NCBI GenBank assembly: GCA_001953115.1
Contig: LSSL01004092.1
Coordinates: forward strand, 1-37,147
Direction: 5' to 3'
Length of the DNA stretch: 37,147 bases
From: Smittium mucronatum
Taxonomy: Eukaryota; Kickxellomycota; Harpellomycetes; Harpellales; Legeriomycetaceae
Shown: positions 36,951 through 37,147 of the stretch, piece by piece
How the letters are laid out: each line of letters starts with the position of its first letter
How positions within the stretch are numbered: position 1 is the first letter of the stretch
Notes under the pieces: model-generated
What the model saw: the letters and a program-made list of their open reading frames with translations, nothing else
The model's database searches: none
What the model was told of the DNA's origin: nothing
Program-made: the position numbers and the translations under genes

Positions 36951-37147
36951 TATTAGTCTCAAATTTGTGTTGAATACACTGCGGATCACTTGAAAGTACT
37001 TGTGGTCTAAAAGAAGGTTGAATGTAAGCTATTTATTTTAAGCCCATCTACCTAAGTAAAAAAAAATAAAAAAACTTAAACCGTTTTCACATTTAAAATA
37101 AGTAGATAAGGAATATAATTTAAAAATTAATACAGAACTATTATTAA

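Noticed and set aside
1..37147. CRISPR array, bacterial operons or organelle genome
   Set aside because: Spliced nuclear genes with GT-AG introns, no regularly spaced repeats, and no organelle genes or rRNA were seen.

Overview
The window is a very AT-rich piece of eukaryotic nuclear DNA. Spliced protein genes of clearly higher GC sit in long AT-rich intergenic stretches. Introns are short (about 68-157 nt), run GT..AG, and every donor I can place begins GTA. The three well-supported genes end in TAG, TAA and TGA, so the standard genetic code is used. The translation terminator eRF3 looks most fungal, for example in its C-terminal GRFTLRDEGKTIAIGKV block and a basic stretch ending KPPQFVKKGQ. 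SEC20 has a long lumenal tail, as in yeast. ARP1 implies a dynactin complex. My inference is an AT-rich, possibly early-diverging fungus or close relative; the exact taxon cannot be read from the sequence.

Layout. Positions 1-135 hold three consecutive hairpins and an Sm-like site, possibly the 3' part of a spliceosomal-type snRNA cut by the window edge. Positions 136-6124 are AT-rich and without recognisable genes. Positions 6125-8420 are less AT-rich and look like decayed mobile-element sequence; their start resembles a second decayed copy at 14880-15430. SUP35 (eRF3) is at 9091-11086 on the plus strand with one intron. Then comes a second desert. A compact cluster lies at 17505-21515: SEC20 (minus, six exons), an unidentified minus-strand ORF, and ARP1 (plus, five exons). 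Positions 21516-30200 are an extreme AT desert. Positions about 30200-33950 carry a dead LINE-type non-LTR retrotransposon on the minus strand, with endonuclease and reverse-transcriptase motifs broken by stops and frameshifts; its first ORF may extend to about 35560. The rest is AT-rich.

The genes are general housekeeping functions: termination of translation, Golgi-to-ER retrograde vesicle fusion, and dynein-dynactin transport. No operon-like logic links them. The most interesting observations are the KVEL end of SEC20, overlapping PAM2-like motifs in eRF3, an extra loop in ARP1, the snRNA-like element at the left edge, a decayed repeat family with a conserved coding pattern, and G-tract islands scattered through the AT-rich DNA.
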